A stretch of DNA of 64,000 nucleotides. It comes from CAYRTV01 sp046483285 (GTDB taxonomy: Bacteria; Acidobacteriota; Aminicenantia; Aminicenantales; Aminicenantaceae). Position numbers and translations under genes: made by a program. Positions 33,491 to 40,889 of this stretch are shown here, piece after piece (within the stretch, counting starts at the first letter, position 1; the number at the start of each line of letters is the position of its first letter). The notes under the pieces are model-generated. The model was not told where the DNA came from and did not search any database. It saw only the letters and a list, made by a program, of their open reading frames with translations. Location of the stretch: positions 36,264 through 100,263 of the forward strand of contig JAWODN010000121.1 of NCBI GenBank assembly GCA_046483285.1. Direction: 5' to 3'.

Positions 33491-35248
33491 TTATAATTTT
33501 TCACGCAGCAAGCGAAGAGGTATGGGGCCGTGACTCAATACGTCCATCAGGAATTCCTTGCGGTCAAAAGCCTCTCCTTTTTCTGCTTTGTAATCTTCTT
33601 CCATTGTCCGAAGTTCTTGAATTCCCACATAGGTGTAAATCGCTTTGCCCGGATTGAGAATGATATCTTCCCAAGTCCGTTCAGCTTCAGCTTCGGTTTG
33701 AAAACCGGACCGGGTGGCATAAGCCTGAGCTTGTTCTTTGGTCATTCCCCCTTGGTGGATATTGAGCTCCAGGTTGAAGTCGATAACGGCTTTGAGCTGA
33801 ATTTTCAACTGGGTAAGGCGAAGACGGAGGTCGAAATTGCCGAATCCGGAAGTCACCATGGCTTCTTCCAGGAGGACCGGCCATCCCATGAGAAGAGGCT
33901 GGTTGGGATAAAGCTTGCGGATGAGTGCGGCGTCTTTGAAAGTCACGGCTGTGGGAACAAATGAACCGGGAAAAATGTTTCTTGCGGTGAAAAACGGTAT
34001 ATACATGTTGTTGTACTCATTGAGAAAAGATTGGGATTGTTCTTCAGTCCACTTATCAAGGGAGGCGATTTGCATCTGGTAGTTTGGTGTTTCCCCATAC
34101 AAAGGTGGTGTGATCAGGCGGGTCAGCGAGGGGCCTTGATGAAACTCAGGCATTTCCACGATATCCAGTTTTGCTTCAGGGATATCGATAAGCCGGCTTG
34201 TTTCAAAAAAATCTTTTATGGATTCCCGTGCTTGTCTAAAAGCGCTGATCCATTCGGTTTTTTCGGGTTGGTCGGCTTGGATCTTTTCCAGAACGCCGGT
34301 GATCACCATTCTCCGGACCTGGTCCTCTCCTTTCTGTGTTGTCAATCTTTCCAGGTTGATATCCGGATACATGATCCGGTAAAAAGGGATGCAGACAAGG
34401 AACATTTCCCTGGTGATGTTGCTTTGGTCCGCCTGGGCTTGTGCCACTAACTGCTCCAGGGTGGTAAAGCTTTGCATCGTGGCGCGCAGCAGCCTGAGGT
34501 GGGCGGTGCCCAAGCGGAAAGTTCCTGTGGAATTAACAAGCAGATCCTCGGTGAGGAATGTCTGATATTTCTGCAGCTCCGGTGTAAGGTCATTCAATTT
34601 GCTTTGGAGGTTGTTTCTTTCACTGGCGGGGGCTTGTTCAATGAGCCCGGGCATTTCGTTTATATAAAAATCCATAATCACAGGGAACTGCTTAATTGCG
34701 GTTTCCGTCATAAGCTCGGGCGGTTCCTTCAGATTATCCATGGCTTGTTTGATCAAGTTGGGAAGACGATTCAGCCGACTGACCGCGTTTTTAGCGCGGT
34801 CTTCAGGATTTCCGAAATCGCCGGTCATTAAGCTGCGGACGCTGTGATAGAGAATATGATTGTAGAAGAGGGGATCATATTCCCAGGGGAGCAGGTTTTC
34901 ATGCTTCATGAGCTCCAGTTCCAATCCATCCACAATCATGGCATGGTCGATTTGAAATTCGGGGCTCAGCTGGGTTTGATCGATATCGGCCACGAATTTT
35001 TGGTTGAATTTGTCGAGTTCATCATGGCGCCTCTCGATAATTCTTGAACGCATATCTTCCAAATCAGAATCAAATTCGTGGTATCCTTCCAGAGTGGCCT
35101 GGGTGGGATAGAATTTCCACATGGCTTCGAGATAGTCGTCGATGATGTCTAGAAACTTCTGGTCTTCTTTGCTTTGCTGTGAGAGCACGGTGCCGGTGCT
35201 CATCAAAACGAGTGCCAGGATACAGAAACTGATGATAATTTTCCTCAT
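33491..35248 (-). CDS. Exported DUF885-family protein with degenerate peptidase site
   Basis: A 585-residue exported protein with signal peptide MRKIIISFCILALVLMSTGT cleaved near VLSQQ. The body matches DUF885 (gluzincin-like) from LDIIDDYLEAMWKFYPTQAT to the C-terminal HGPIPLRLLREKL. In typical members a HExYPGHH-like zinc motif and a later EGWALYAE motif form the site. Here the corresponding stretches read ARNIFPGSFVP and MGWPVLLEEAM, so both motif histidine positions are lost. It is probably not an active zinc peptidase, though it may bind peptides. It ends at a strong terminator, and a repeat element lies directly upstream. Confidence 0.85.
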   Translation of the reverse strand: MRKIIISFCILALVLMSTGTVLSQQSKEDQKFLDIIDDYLEAMWKFYPTQATLEGYHEFDSDLEDMRSRIIERRHDELDKFNQKFVADIDQTQLSPEFQIDHAMIVDGLELELMKHENLLPWEYDPLFYNHILYHSVRSLMTGDFGNPEDRAKNAVSRLNRLPNLIKQAMDNLKEPPELMTETAIKQFPVIMDFYINEMPGLIEQAPASERNNLQSKLNDLTPELQKYQTFLTEDLLVNSTGTFRLGTAHLRLLRATMQSFTTLEQLVAQAQADQSNITREMFLVCIPFYRIMYPDINLERLTTQKGEDQVRRMVITGVLEKIQADQPEKTEWISAFRQARESIKDFFETSRLIDIPEAKLDIVEMPEFHQGPSLTRLITPPLYGETPNYQMQIASLDKWTEEQSQSFLNEYNNMYIPFFTARNIFPGSFVPTAVTFKDAALIRKLYPNQPLLMGWPVLLEEAMVTSGFGNFDLRLRLTQLKIQLKAVIDFNLELNIHQGGMTKEQAQAYATRSGFQTEAEAERTWEDIILNPGKAIYTYVGIQELRTMEEDYKAEKGEAFDRKEFLMDVLSHGPIPLRLLREKL

Positions 35249-35262
35249 TGTAACCTCCTTAC

Positions 35263-35523
35263 TTAGCCTGACTTATTCATAAAAAAATTGTGATTTTTTT
35301 GCAAATTTTTCATTGGCTATAAGATGCACCATTTCCATGCAAAGTACAAGCCAATCATTTTTCTTTGCCGGTATTTTATTTTAATCACAATTTTTTTACC
35401 CTTTGGGCGAGCCGAATCTCACCGCATCTGCTTTGTTGCAGGGCATTCGCGGTGAAGGACCACAGCGTCATGCCCTGCGCCTCGCATCTGCGGTAATCCC
35501 GGCCCGTGAATACGCCAAGTTAG
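35263..35523. repeat. Family A element, complete
   Basis: Begins TTAGCCTGACTTATTCA. The 15-base inverted repeat has arms at 35280-35294 (TAAAAAAATTGTGAT) and 35384-35398 (ATCACAATTTTTTTA), so a G-to-A type change in one arm is matched in the other. The tail runs CCTTTGGGCGAGCCGAATCT, then a 60-base segment including GTTGCAGGGCATTCGCGGTG, and closes GGCCCGTGAATACGCCAAGT. It fills most of the 371-base gap between DUF885 and fabH. Confidence 0.88.
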
Positions 35524-35619
35524 ATGCTTTACCTTAATGCTTGCGCTTAAATTTATTTTAAACGAAATAAATCCTATCATAGATTTGTGCTTAAAGGCAA
35601 TGTTTTTGCCTCATTATTG

Positions 35620-36618
35620 TCACCATTGGAGCCACGCAGAAGCCCAGGTGAATCCGGACCCGAAAGCCGTGAGCATGATATTGTCGCCTCTTTTTATCCG
35701 TCCGCTTTTGACCGCTTCATCCATAGCGATGGGAATGGACGCGGCGGTGGTGTTTCCGTAGCGGTCAATGTTTCGTATAACTTTTTCAACAGGGATTCCT
35801 AATCTTTTTGCCACGGCGAGGCTGATCCGGTCGTTGGCTTGATGAGGGATAAGATGATCAATGTCTTCGATCACGCCGCCGTTATGTTTAAGTGCGGCCC
35901 AAACCGCTTCCGGCATTTTTTCAGCGGCATTCACGAAGACATGCCGTCCGTTCATTTTGGGATAGCACCGTTTGGAATCGATCATTTCATAGCTGAAGGT
36001 CGGCTTTTCTTTAGGACTGGGGGCTTCCATCCATAATTCTTTCACAAAGCGGCCGTCGCTGAAAAGATGAGTGGATTTGATTCCCCGGTTATCATCCTCA
36101 GTTGGTTCGAGAATGACGGCTCCGGCTCCGTCGCCGAAAAGAACCGCCATGTCGCGGCCCTCTTCCGAATAGTCGAGATTGGTGGACTGCACTTCAGCTG
36201 CGACCAGCAGTATTTTTTGACAGGCTCCGGTCCGGATATATTGATCTGCGACGGATAAAGCATAAATAAAACCGCTGCACTGGTTCCGGACATCCAGAGC
36301 CCCTACGGTTGTTATTCCCAGTTTGGCCTGGACCAAAACGCCGATTCCAGGAAAATAATGATCCGGGGATAAGGTGGCGGCAATGATAAAGTCGATTTCC
36401 GACTTGTCGATCCCTGCATTTTTGATCGCTTCCTCTGCGGCCCGAACAGCCAGGTCAGATGAGCCGGTACCCGTTTCCACATGATGCCTTTTGTGGATTC
36501 CTGACCGCTGGCGGATCCATTCGTCGGATGTGTTCATATGTTTTTCCAGGTCAAAATTGGTCACGGTTTTTGAGGGAACGTGATGCCCGATTCCGCTGAT
36601 GTATGTTCGTGGACTCAT
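35620..36618 (-). CDS. fabH: Beta-ketoacyl-ACP synthase III
   Basis: A 332-residue thiolase-fold enzyme that starts fatty acid chains by condensing an acyl-CoA with malonyl-ACP. The catalytic triad is present: Cys in DVRNQCSGFIYAL, His in LIPHQANDRI and Asn in RYGNTTAASIP. DGAGAVIL and the C-terminal MLTAFGSGFTWAS are also typical. It could use acetyl-, branched or longer starters; the sequence does not say. It stands alone, not in a fab cluster. It is flanked on both sides by repeat-filled gaps, the B copy beginning 22 bases upstream of its start codon. Confidence 0.94.
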   Translation of the reverse strand: MSPRTYISGIGHHVPSKTVTNFDLEKHMNTSDEWIRQRSGIHKRHHVETGTGSSDLAVRAAEEAIKNAGIDKSEIDFIIAATLSPDHYFPGIGVLVQAKLGITTVGALDVRNQCSGFIYALSVADQYIRTGACQKILLVAAEVQSTNLDYSEEGRDMAVLFGDGAGAVILEPTEDDNRGIKSTHLFSDGRFVKELWMEAPSPKEKPTFSYEMIDSKRCYPKMNGRHVFVNAAEKMPEAVWAALKHNGGVIEDIDHLIPHQANDRISLAVAKRLGIPVEKVIRNIDRYGNTTAASIPIAMDEAVKSGRIKRGDNIMLTAFGSGFTWASAWLQW

Positions 36619-36639
36619 TTTGTCCGACCTATCTTATTA

Positions 36640-36808
36640 TTAGTTCGAAAATAACAAAAACAGTCCATTTCGTTTATCTGGTTTATCTGGTCTGAAGAGG
36701 GCGAGAAAAGCGAGAAAGGCGGGACGTGCGAGAAAAGAAGAAGGCCTCTGAAAAAATCAAACATGAACATTTTCATTTGTCGCGGGTGGCGAAACCGCCA
36801 TGAATAAT
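36640..36808. repeat. Interspersed repeat family B, copy 2
   Basis: From TTAGTTCGAAAATAACAAAA to CCGCCATGAATAATG, closely matching 7834-8003 in the same orientation. Differences are scattered single bases and a few short indels, mostly in the GCGAGAAA subrepeats. It is followed by CTTAGAAAATCGTTTCT, which recurs at 48615. Confidence 0.87.
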
Positions 36809-36823
36809 GACTTAGAAAATCGT

Positions 36824-36849
36824 TTCTTTGCTGCCATGGCAGCAAAGAA
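36824..36849. repeat. Perfect 26-base palindrome
   Basis: Every base of 36824-36837 pairs with the mirrored base up to 36849; the centre is GCTGCCATGGCAGC. It lies in the repeat-rich gap upstream of fabH, directly after TTAGAAAATCG. The remainder to ~36955 is low-complexity A-rich DNA with AACGCAACGAACGCAA repeats and no gene. Confidence 0.8.
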
Positions 36850-36958
36850 GACTTAGATAGACTCAGATGGACCAGATAAACTAAAAGAACGCAATAAACG
36901 CAACGAACGCAACCGCAGTGAGCATAACAAGGCACTCTAAGATTCCCGTCGCTCCGCT

Positions 36959-37135
36959 CCGGGATTGACATTGGGATCATTTTCATGGTTCGTGGTGTGC
37001 TTACACACATGGTGAATTCATAAAAAAATGGCGATATTTTTGCCATTTTTTTCTCATCAAGAAAACACATTACGTTTTTCCTTGCCGCAGCTTCCTCATC
37101 TGCGGCAGCTTCGGCCCGTGGGTGATTCAAGTTTG
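36959..37135. repeat. Family D unit plus shortened family A element
   Basis: A D unit (GACATTGGGATCATTTTCAT then GGTTCGTGGTGTG, 36968-36999) is followed by a compact A element. That element has ATTCATAAAAAAATGGC (to 37031) and GCCATTTTTTT (37042-37052) forming an 11-base stem with a nine-base loop. It ends with GCCGCAGCTTCCTCATCTGC and TTCGGCCCGTGGGTGATTCA. The 37136-37284 remainder is A/T-rich and ends in GGCCAGGCTGATAAATTT just before the next gene. Confidence 0.75.
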
Positions 37136-37284
37136 TTGCGCTTAATCATAATAAAACGGGAGAAAAAAATAAAGAAAAAGTGATATTTTTGCTGAATTGA
37201 ATTTTTCAGGGTTTTTTCCTACAATATTCCGGGTGGTGAGCGGTCCACAGGGCGGGCCGTTGAACAGGCCAGGCTGATAAATTT

Positions 37285-37788
37285 ATGAGAAAACTACGGA
37301 TATTTATTTTTCTGTTATCAATCATATTCCTGGCAGAAAATCCGTATGCGGACAAATACGATGTGCTGAGTGTGGAGGCTTCTGTTTCCCCTTTGCGGCT
37401 TGCCCGGGGGCAAGAAGGAACCATCAAGCTGGCTTTTAAGCTCAAAGAAGGGATCACCATCAGCTCTCAACCGTCTTTTATCATTGAAATCGATTATTCA
37501 GAGGGACTGGTCTTTTCGAAGGATTTTTTCACCGCTTCGGATTTGGAAATCAGCATTGTGGAAGAAAACGGCAAAGAACATCTTGACTTAAGTCAACCGG
37601 TCGAAATTCCATTTGCGGTCAGCATGGAGGCGGAAAGGGGCAATAAAAAGCTGGAAGGGCAGGTCAAATTTTTCGCGTGTCATCAGGAGGAAGAATGGTG
37701 CCTGAAGGATAAAACCCCGTTTTCAGCCCATTACTACACCTCCAACCGCGTCGCCCAACACACCACGAACAATAAAAATCACTTCTGA
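37285..37788 (+). CDS. Exported DsbD N-terminal-like protein
   Basis: A 167-residue exported protein with signal peptide MRKLRIFIFLLSIIFLAENP cleaved near YADKY. The beta-rich body (VSPLRLARGQEGTIKLAFKL; FFACHQEEEWCLKDKTPFSA) resembles the periplasmic N-terminal domain of DsbD, where two cysteines such as those in ACHQEEEWC exchange disulfides. No membrane or thioredoxin domain follows, so it is a stand-alone domain. The last ~14 residues are encoded by a family D repeat unit (37755-37775), which suggests the original end was replaced. No ribosome site is visible; the short repeat motif CAGGCTGATAAATTT precedes the ATG. Confidence 0.7.
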   Translation: MRKLRIFIFLLSIIFLAENPYADKYDVLSVEASVSPLRLARGQEGTIKLAFKLKEGITISSQPSFIIEIDYSEGLVFSKDFFTASDLEISIVEENGKEHLDLSQPVEIPFAVSMEAERGNKKLEGQVKFFACHQEEEWCLKDKTPFSAHYYTSNRVAQHTTNNKNHF

Positions 37789-37791
37789 ACT

Positions 37792-37937
37792 GCGGCCATG
37801 GCGGCGGGCGATGGATCGCCGCCCCCGACAAATGAAAATGTTCATGTTTGATTTTTTCAGAGGCCTTCTGCTTTTCTCGCACGTCTCGCCTTTCTCGCCC
37901 TCTTCAAACAAGACAGACCAGACAGACCAGATAAACC
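37792..37937. repeat. Interspersed repeat family B, copy 3 (inverted)
   Basis: The reverse complement of the copies at 7834 and 36640: AAATGAAAATGTTCATGTTT, GATTTTTTCAGAGGCCTTCT, CTCGCCTTTCTCGCC, and finally AGACAGACCAGATAAAC. It overlaps directly with the end of the DsbD-like gene's D unit and is followed by a family C array. Confidence 0.85.
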
Positions 37938-37944
37938 TGTCATT

Positions 37945-38212
37945 CCCGGAGTGGAGCACTTTCGAGTGTGTCATTCCGAGGCACGCCGTGCCTCGGAATC
38001 CCTGACTGCCTGGTATGGGCGGTGGGTTCCGCTTTCACGAGGCAGGAAGGGATTGCCACGGCTTGCTGGCGCAAGCCTCGCAATGACAAAGGGGCATGTT
38101 GTCCCAGGGAGCGGAGCGGCGGGAATCTTAGAGTGCCTCGGCTAATGAGTCGGAACCGGCTTATCAGACGAAGCCGTCTAAGATCCTCACGTCGCTTCGC
38201 TCCTCAGGACCC
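37945..38212. repeat. Family C array
   Basis: Contains TGTGTCATTCCGAGGCACGC, GGGTTCCGCTTTCACGAGGC, AGGGATTGCCACGGCTTGCT and GAATCTTAGAGTGCCTCGGC. The same units stand in the same order at 52906-53170 and, inverted, at 48377-48550. It connects at GCCCGAAGGGC to the family A element at 38213. Open frames reading through it are accidental. Confidence 0.85.
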
Positions 38213-38353
38213 CGCCCGAAGGGCAAAAAAATTGCGATTACAATGAAATGCCGGCAAGGAAAAACGTGACGTTTGTACTTTTAATAAAAAGGATGAATAT
38301 CGGTGTTAATAAGAGATTGACAAAAACATCGCAATTTTTTTATGAATAGCCAG
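38213..38353. repeat. Family A element, inverted, joined to family C
   Basis: Arms at 38225-38238 (AAAAAAATTGCGAT) and 38328-38341 (ATCGCAATTTTTTT) form a 14-base inverted repeat. The loop ATGCCGGCAAGGAAAAACGT resembles that of 30440-30634. It ends TATGAATAGCCAGG, followed by ATAAGGTATAGGTCGGGTC. Confidence 0.85.
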
Positions 38354-38371
38354 GATAAGGTATAGGTCGGG

Positions 38372-39349
38372 TCACAGCCAACCTCGTTGTTTATACCATT
38401 CTGCTGTTTCCAAAACAGCTTCTTCTAAAGTGTAATCCGGCCGGAAAAACAGTTTGCTTCGGGTGGCTTGCGTATTCGCCACCCAGCCTTCCTGCCGCAT
38501 TTCTTTGATTTTCTGCCGGTTTATGATGTTGGTGCTGCCGGTCATCCGGGAAATCGCTTCGGAAAAAAACGCAACCGTGTATACCAGGGGCAGAGGGATT
38601 TTTAAGGTCAAAGATTTTTTTCCCAACGCTTTGGCCGCAGCCCGGCCGAAATCATCCCAGGAATAAGGCTGGGGGTCGGCGATATGAAATATATCTCCGC
38701 TTTCAAGCCTTGTCTCCAATCCCAGTAAAAAAGCTTTGATAAGATCTTTGACATAACACATGCTCATCAATCTCGAATGAGAATCAAAAGAAGGAAGAAT
38801 CCCGGCCTTGATGAATTTAAAGTAGGACAGAAAATCTTTGTCCCGGGGACCGAAAACCGGACCGACCCGGTACGTGTAAACCGGGAAATGACTTTGGAAT
38901 TTCAAGGCTTCCTTCTCACCGGCGAGCTTGCTTTCTCCGTAAGGATTGACCGGATGGGGAGGGTCTTCTTCTTTAACCGGCTTGTTTTTACGGCTGGGGC
39001 CGGCGGCGGCCAGACTGCTCAAATAAAAAACCCCCTTGGGGCGGATTCCCTGTCTGATCAGAGAGCGGAAAAGACTTGCTGTTCCTTCCTGGTTTACTGT
39101 ATAATAATCAGCCGGCTTATGGGCCTTGGTTGAGCCGGCGAAGTGAAATACGTAATCCAATTCCTTAGCAGGAAAAGAAGGCGGAGAGTTAAGGGTTCCC
39201 TGTAAAAAATGGATTTTTTTCCCCTGCAGCCATTTAAGGTTATGAGGATCCCGGATCAAGGCGAAGACTTCCGCATTTTCACGCTGGATAAGCGAATCGA
39301 TGAGATGACTTCCGATAAAGCCTGTTCCTCCGGTCACAAAGAATTTCAT
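38372..39349 (-). CDS. NAD(P)-dependent epimerase/dehydratase (possible ceramide reductase type)
   Basis: A 325-residue extended SDR. The Rossmann motif VTGGTGFIGSHL starts at residue 4, FHFAGSTKAH marks the fourth strand, and the catalytic SSLAAAG and YGESK supply Ser, Tyr and Lys. The variable C-terminal part (SLTLKIPLPLVYTVAFFSEA) is hydrophobic, which suggests a lipid-type substrate. It is divergent from serine palmitoyltransferase, 290 bases apart. In Caulobacter the bacterial ceramide pathway uses an epimerase-like enzyme (CerR) encoded near spt, so a sphingoid ketone reductase is a reasonable idea, but not proven. The ATG at 39349 is chosen because the Rossmann strand begins there; the frame is open to 39427. 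Confidence 0.85.
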   Translation of the reverse strand: MKFFVTGGTGFIGSHLIDSLIQRENAEVFALIRDPHNLKWLQGKKIHFLQGTLNSPPSFPAKELDYVFHFAGSTKAHKPADYYTVNQEGTASLFRSLIRQGIRPKGVFYLSSLAAAGPSRKNKPVKEEDPPHPVNPYGESKLAGEKEALKFQSHFPVYTYRVGPVFGPRDKDFLSYFKFIKAGILPSFDSHSRLMSMCYVKDLIKAFLLGLETRLESGDIFHIADPQPYSWDDFGRAAAKALGKKSLTLKIPLPLVYTVAFFSEAISRMTGSTNIINRQKIKEMRQEGWVANTQATRSKLFFRPDYTLEEAVLETAEWYKQRGWL

Positions 39350-39639
39350 TGTGATGATTGTAAAACAACCCAAAAACCGGGTCAATGGATTTCGGGTGTT
39401 CATTGCAACGATATGTCTGTTTTCCAAGTAATACCTCAGACAGACCTGATTGATTCACGGATCGAAATTTCGGCTGATGCGAAGCGCCCGGTAACACAAC
39501 AAAAAAATGACAATGACTTTTCAACGGCAGCCAGCCATCGCCCGATCTCATGGTTGTAAGAAAACGGTTTTTTTAATAACCGGCCGGGCTGAGTCGAAAT
39601 AAGCCAGGCTGAATCATATTTGAAGGAGAGGAGGACACT

Positions 39640-40821
39640 TTGGGTCTATTTGATAAATGTTATGAGTTCACCCGGGCTGAAGAAGCTCAAAAAATGGGAA
39701 TATATCCCTATTTCACCCCCATCGAAGCTGTTAACGGCAATAAAGTCAAGACAAAAGGCAAGGAAATGATCATGGTCGGTTCCAACAATTACCTGGGACT
39801 GCTTGATGATCCCGGTGTGATGCAAGCGGCCAAGGCCGCCATCGACCGGTATGGTGTTGCGACATGCGGATCCAGATTTCTCAACGGAACCCTGGATATA
39901 CATGTTGAATTGGATGACAGGCTGGCGGCTTTTATGCAGAAAGAAGCGGCTTTAACGTTCAGCACGGGATTCCAAACCAACCAGGGGATCATTTCCACTC
40001 TGGTCGGTCATGGGGAATCGGTGATCACGGATAAAATGGACCATGCCAGTATTATCGATGCCTGCCGGCTGTCAAGAGGTGAGGTCCACACATTCAAGCA
40101 TAATGACATGTCTGATCTCCAAAAGATCCTTTCTTCTTTGGGAAAAGATAAGGGCAAATTGATTGTGGTGGACGGCGTTTTCAGTATGGAGGGGGATTTG
40201 TCCAACCTCCCGGAAATTATAAGTTTAGCCCAAAAATATAATTCCCGGGTTATGGTGGACGATGCCCACGGAATCGGAGTCATGGGGGAAAACGGGAGAG
40301 GGACAGTGGAGCATTTCGGGGTGGAAGATGATGTGGACCTGGTTATGGGGACCTTCAGCAAATCCTTTGCGTCTCTGGGCGGTTTTGTCGCCGGAGAGAA
40401 AAAAGTTATTTCTTTTATCAAGCATCATGCCCGGGCTCTGATTTTCAGCGCCAGCATCACCCCTGCATCCGTGGCCGCGGCTTTGGCGACTCTGGATATC
40501 ATTGAAAAGCAGCCGGAAAGGCGGAAGCGGCTGTGGGATGTCACCAAAAAAATGAAGAACGGCTTGGAAGGCATGGGTTATGATACCGGCCCCACCGAAA
40601 CTCCCATCATTCCTGTGTTTATCCGGGACGACAAGAGAGCTTTTATGCTTTGGAAAATGCTCAGAGAGTGCGGAATATTCACCAATCCCATTATATATCC
40701 GGCGGTCCCCCCTGGAGAAGCTTTGATTCGAACCAGCTATTCCGCCAATCATTCCGATGAAGAATTGGATGCGGTTTTGGCGGCCTTTGAAAGCTCCGGC
40801 CGGACCCTCGGTCTGATATAA
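39640..40821 (+). CDS. spt: Serine palmitoyltransferase-like alpha-oxoamine synthase
   Basis: A 393-residue PLP enzyme whose sequence follows bacterial serine palmitoyltransferases of Bacteroidetes type very closely as I recall them: GIYPYFTPIEAVNG, MVGSNNYLGLLDDP, GSRFLNGTLDIHVELDDRLA, MVDDAHGIGVMGENGRG, and the PLP lysine in GTFSKSFASLGGF. These enzymes join L-serine and palmitoyl-CoA to 3-ketodihydrosphingosine, the first step of sphingolipid synthesis; glycine C-acetyltransferase is the less likely alternative. The start TTG at 39640 follows GGAGAGGAGG. It is divergent from the epimerase gene, and the border carries AAGCCAGGCTGAAT. A second oxoamine synthase lies at 12277-13569. Confidence 0.88.
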   Translation: MGLFDKCYEFTRAEEAQKMGIYPYFTPIEAVNGNKVKTKGKEMIMVGSNNYLGLLDDPGVMQAAKAAIDRYGVATCGSRFLNGTLDIHVELDDRLAAFMQKEAALTFSTGFQTNQGIISTLVGHGESVITDKMDHASIIDACRLSRGEVHTFKHNDMSDLQKILSSLGKDKGKLIVVDGVFSMEGDLSNLPEIISLAQKYNSRVMVDDAHGIGVMGENGRGTVEHFGVEDDVDLVMGTFSKSFASLGGFVAGEKKVISFIKHHARALIFSASITPASVAAALATLDIIEKQPERRKRLWDVTKKMKNGLEGMGYDTGPTETPIIPVFIRDDKRAFMLWKMLRECGIFTNPIIYPAVPPGEALIRTSYSANHSDEELDAVLAAFESSGRTLGLI

Positions 40822-40889
40822 AACGCTGCCGAATCCGCAACAATGATAACGGTAAGACCGGCGGGATCAAGCCGGAACATGGAGGAAGA

